Positions 62,154 through 64,000 of a DNA stretch of 64,000 nt are shown here, piece after piece. The notes beneath the pieces were generated by a model. It saw only the letters and a program-made list of their open reading frames with translations. It had not been told where the DNA came from and made no database searches. This DNA is from Ehretia macrophylla (taxonomy: Eukaryota; Streptophyta; Magnoliopsida; Boraginales; Ehretiaceae), in assembly GCA_037974665.1 (NCBI GenBank), contig CM075775.1:41008152-41072151 (forward strand), in the 5' to 3' direction. Every line of letters starts with the position of its first letter. Within the stretch, counting starts at the first letter, position 1. Position numbers and translations under genes: made by a program.

Positions 62154-64000
62154 TGTCACACCTGGCCTATAAAGGTTAGACTAGGGTGTGATCTAAACAT
62201 TCAAGTCATTTCACGTACTTAATCGTTCAACGAGGTTTAGCACTTAACGTTTTATCCTAGACTCCAAAATTTTTTGTGAAAACCGGCAGCATAACGGCTG
62301 TAATTGGGCTATTTGGTTTGACCTAGTTCTCTAAACGCCTCAAAATTTACCATCTCAAATTCATTTCCAACTAAGATTATTATTTACCATCAATTGAATT
62401 GCTTATTGGTTATTTCGACGTCCCATTTGATGTATAACCTAGCATGATACTATGTCTCGTTTGTTTATTTATCCTCGTTACAAGAGTACCTGTTGATCTT
62501 AGCTTAATAGCGAGTACCTGTTTAAGATTGGATAAGTTCATTTACTTAGTCCCTAACTAGTACGTCATAACCTATGATAGATACTAGCGGTAATAATAGC
62601 CAAAAATAATCATAGTAGTGTCTAGCATCAGTCTACTTAATACTAGTACAAACCAAAATTAGACCCCAAATTACAACGGGGGCCTTTTACATTAGAGATA
62701 ACAAGCAACATAAAATAGATAGTCTTCAAGTAGCACAGAGTTCACAAGTAGCCACATTCAAGCAAAGCAAACAATGACAGGCAATCACTCCAGGGGTTCA
62801 TCGATAAGCACGTTGTCCTCGGGTACCTGTACCTATTCTTCTTCACCTGAGATGATAAAAGAGGGTGAGTCCTTATGAACTCAGCGAGGGGGAACGAGAA
62901 ATAGGTTTTGAAACTCATTTTCCGGTTCAACTTATGAAAATCCTTTTACAAGCATGAATATAATAATAATATAAAGTAAGGGAACAGAAATACCAGTCTT
63001 TCCTCCCCGAGGTTCTCTAGGAACCAAGTGAGAGTACTTACATATAAGTACAGGAACAGGAATACCAGTCTTTCCTCCCGAGGTTCTCTAGGAACCAAGC
63101 GAGAGTACTTATACACATAGTAAAAGGATACAGTGAGCTTTTGCTCTTAGATCAGTTTCAGAATCAGAAGTTGCGGCCGACTTCAAATAACCCCAAAACA
63201 CGCCAGGTGGGTGTACTCCGGATGTACCCCGAAATCCTACGGCCCAACTCTCCGAGGGTGGAATGCCAAGCGAGAGAGGGAATTGGACCATGGTAGTCAC
63301 GGTAGAACCGGCAAGCCCTATGCCGCCCGGCGTGCGTGAAACACTACCATGCCACACTGAAAGGTTGCAACCTCGTATGCAATGCACATTTATAACATTT
63401 GACATATCACATTAGGAGGACAACAAAGTAGGTCGCCTCCGAGCAGTTATAAGATCGCACGTTGTCAAGTTGTCAAACAAGGCACGATAAGACAAGTAAT
63501 TTCACTTGAAAGGCATATAGAACCATATGAACATTAAACAGGCAGCCATGTAACACATGCAAGTCTAGTCATATGACTCATTTCGAAGTCCACGTAATCA
63601 AGTGATACGATTATTCAACATGCAACAACATCTACGTGGGTTTGGTTGCAAGAAAAGCTTATTTGACAACATGCAATGGTCAAAATCACATTCGAAGTTA
63701 TAAGACATTTACGGGCAGCCCAGTAAGCATATAATTTCCACAAAATAGCCAAATAATCAACACTTAACAAGACTACCTAGCCATTAGGGTTTCCATTTCA
63801 TGCTTAACCGTGTGATTAAACCCTAAGTCAACTCAAAATCATTCTCAAGTCATGCATCATTCAATTCAAACATCTTCAAGTACTCAAAACAGTCCACTCA
63901 ACATCCCAACACCACAATTCCAAGCAATTAGTACCACAAGAGAGGTTACAACAATTTTCCAAGCATATAACTAAATGAAACCCTTACTGCAATAGGCTGT
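62154..64000 (-). mobile_element. 5' LTR of the minus-strand element (partial, 1847 bp in window)
   Basis: It begins TGTCACACCTGGCCTATAAAGG; CCAACCC is shortened here compared with other copies. It follows the 3' LTR at 55359 closely and contains the 72-bp duplication at 62981-63124. The U3 half, with the CATGCATG cluster and the 20-bp array, would lie past the window end. Confidence 0.9.
62981..63124 (-). promoter_or_regulatory. 72-bp tandem duplication at putative core promoter
   Basis: Copies start at 62981 and 63053, the same arrangement as 56191-56334. Presence in both LTRs of one element shows that the duplication was in the parent copy and is not a later local event. Confidence 0.8.

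Larger units (their letters stand above)
55359..64000 (-). mobile_element. Minus-strand non-coding LTR retrotransposon (subfamily A), cut by window end
   Basis: Read on the minus strand: 5' LTR (beyond 64000 to 62154), primer site (62139-62128), non-coding internal region (62153-59268), polypurine tract (59280-59268) and 3' LTR (59267-55359). It sits inside the internal region of the plus-strand element at 51768-55358. The 5 bases on the left are ATATG; the duplicate would lie outside the window. Both LTRs carry the 72-bp promoter duplication, as the solo LTR at 10322 does. No gag or pol domain is visible. Confidence 0.92.

Overview
The window looks like nuclear, repeat-dominated DNA of a flowering plant. 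The evidence is plant-type LTR retrotransposons with an initiator-Met tRNA primer site, a chloroplast rpl22 fragment, and a very large satellite array. No intact gene, rRNA, tRNA or CRISPR was found. The many short open frames are by-products of the repeats.

Layout: (1) About 36.7 kb is one tandem satellite with a monomer of about 341 bp (340-342), some 107 copies, all in the same orientation. It occupies 1-10321, 14058-27488, 27783-32111 and 40581-49167, and these blocks were one array before insertions split it. Diverged monomers recur in fixed order, so there is higher-order structure: a 1337-bp four-monomer tandem duplication near 14.8-17.2 kb, a 13-14 monomer period in 40.6-49.1 kb, and matching marker monomers 10, 11, 20, 23 and 24 monomers apart elsewhere. 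(2) The array is interrupted by one family of large LTR elements that carries no gag or pol: a solo LTR (10322-14057, minus), a complete element with 5-bp target duplication (32112-40580, plus), and a nested stack from 49168 to the window end. (3) A fragment of about 290 bp, including the C-terminal half of plastid rpl22, is inserted at 27489-27782.

The nested stack reads: satellite, interrupted at 49168 by a minus-strand LTR; that LTR interrupted at 51768 by a plus-strand element; the internal region of that element interrupted at 55359 by a minus-strand element whose 5' LTR runs off the window at 64000.

The LTR family is the most interesting part. Its LTRs are about 3.4-3.9 kb around an internal region of about 2.9 kb with no coding capacity, so it must borrow proteins from another, probably Ty3/gypsy-type, element. 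The long U3 region has a modular structure: a ~20-bp repeat array rich in ACGTG and TTGAC cores, a CT-rich tract, a cluster of perfect CATGCATG palindromes, and a ~210-bp tandem duplication, all upstream of a putative TATA box. Two subfamilies are separable: one carries a 72-bp tandem duplication of the putative core promoter and the other does not. Array and elements together suggest heterochromatin such as a pericentromere, centromere flank or knob, but the sequence alone cannot place it on a chromosome.
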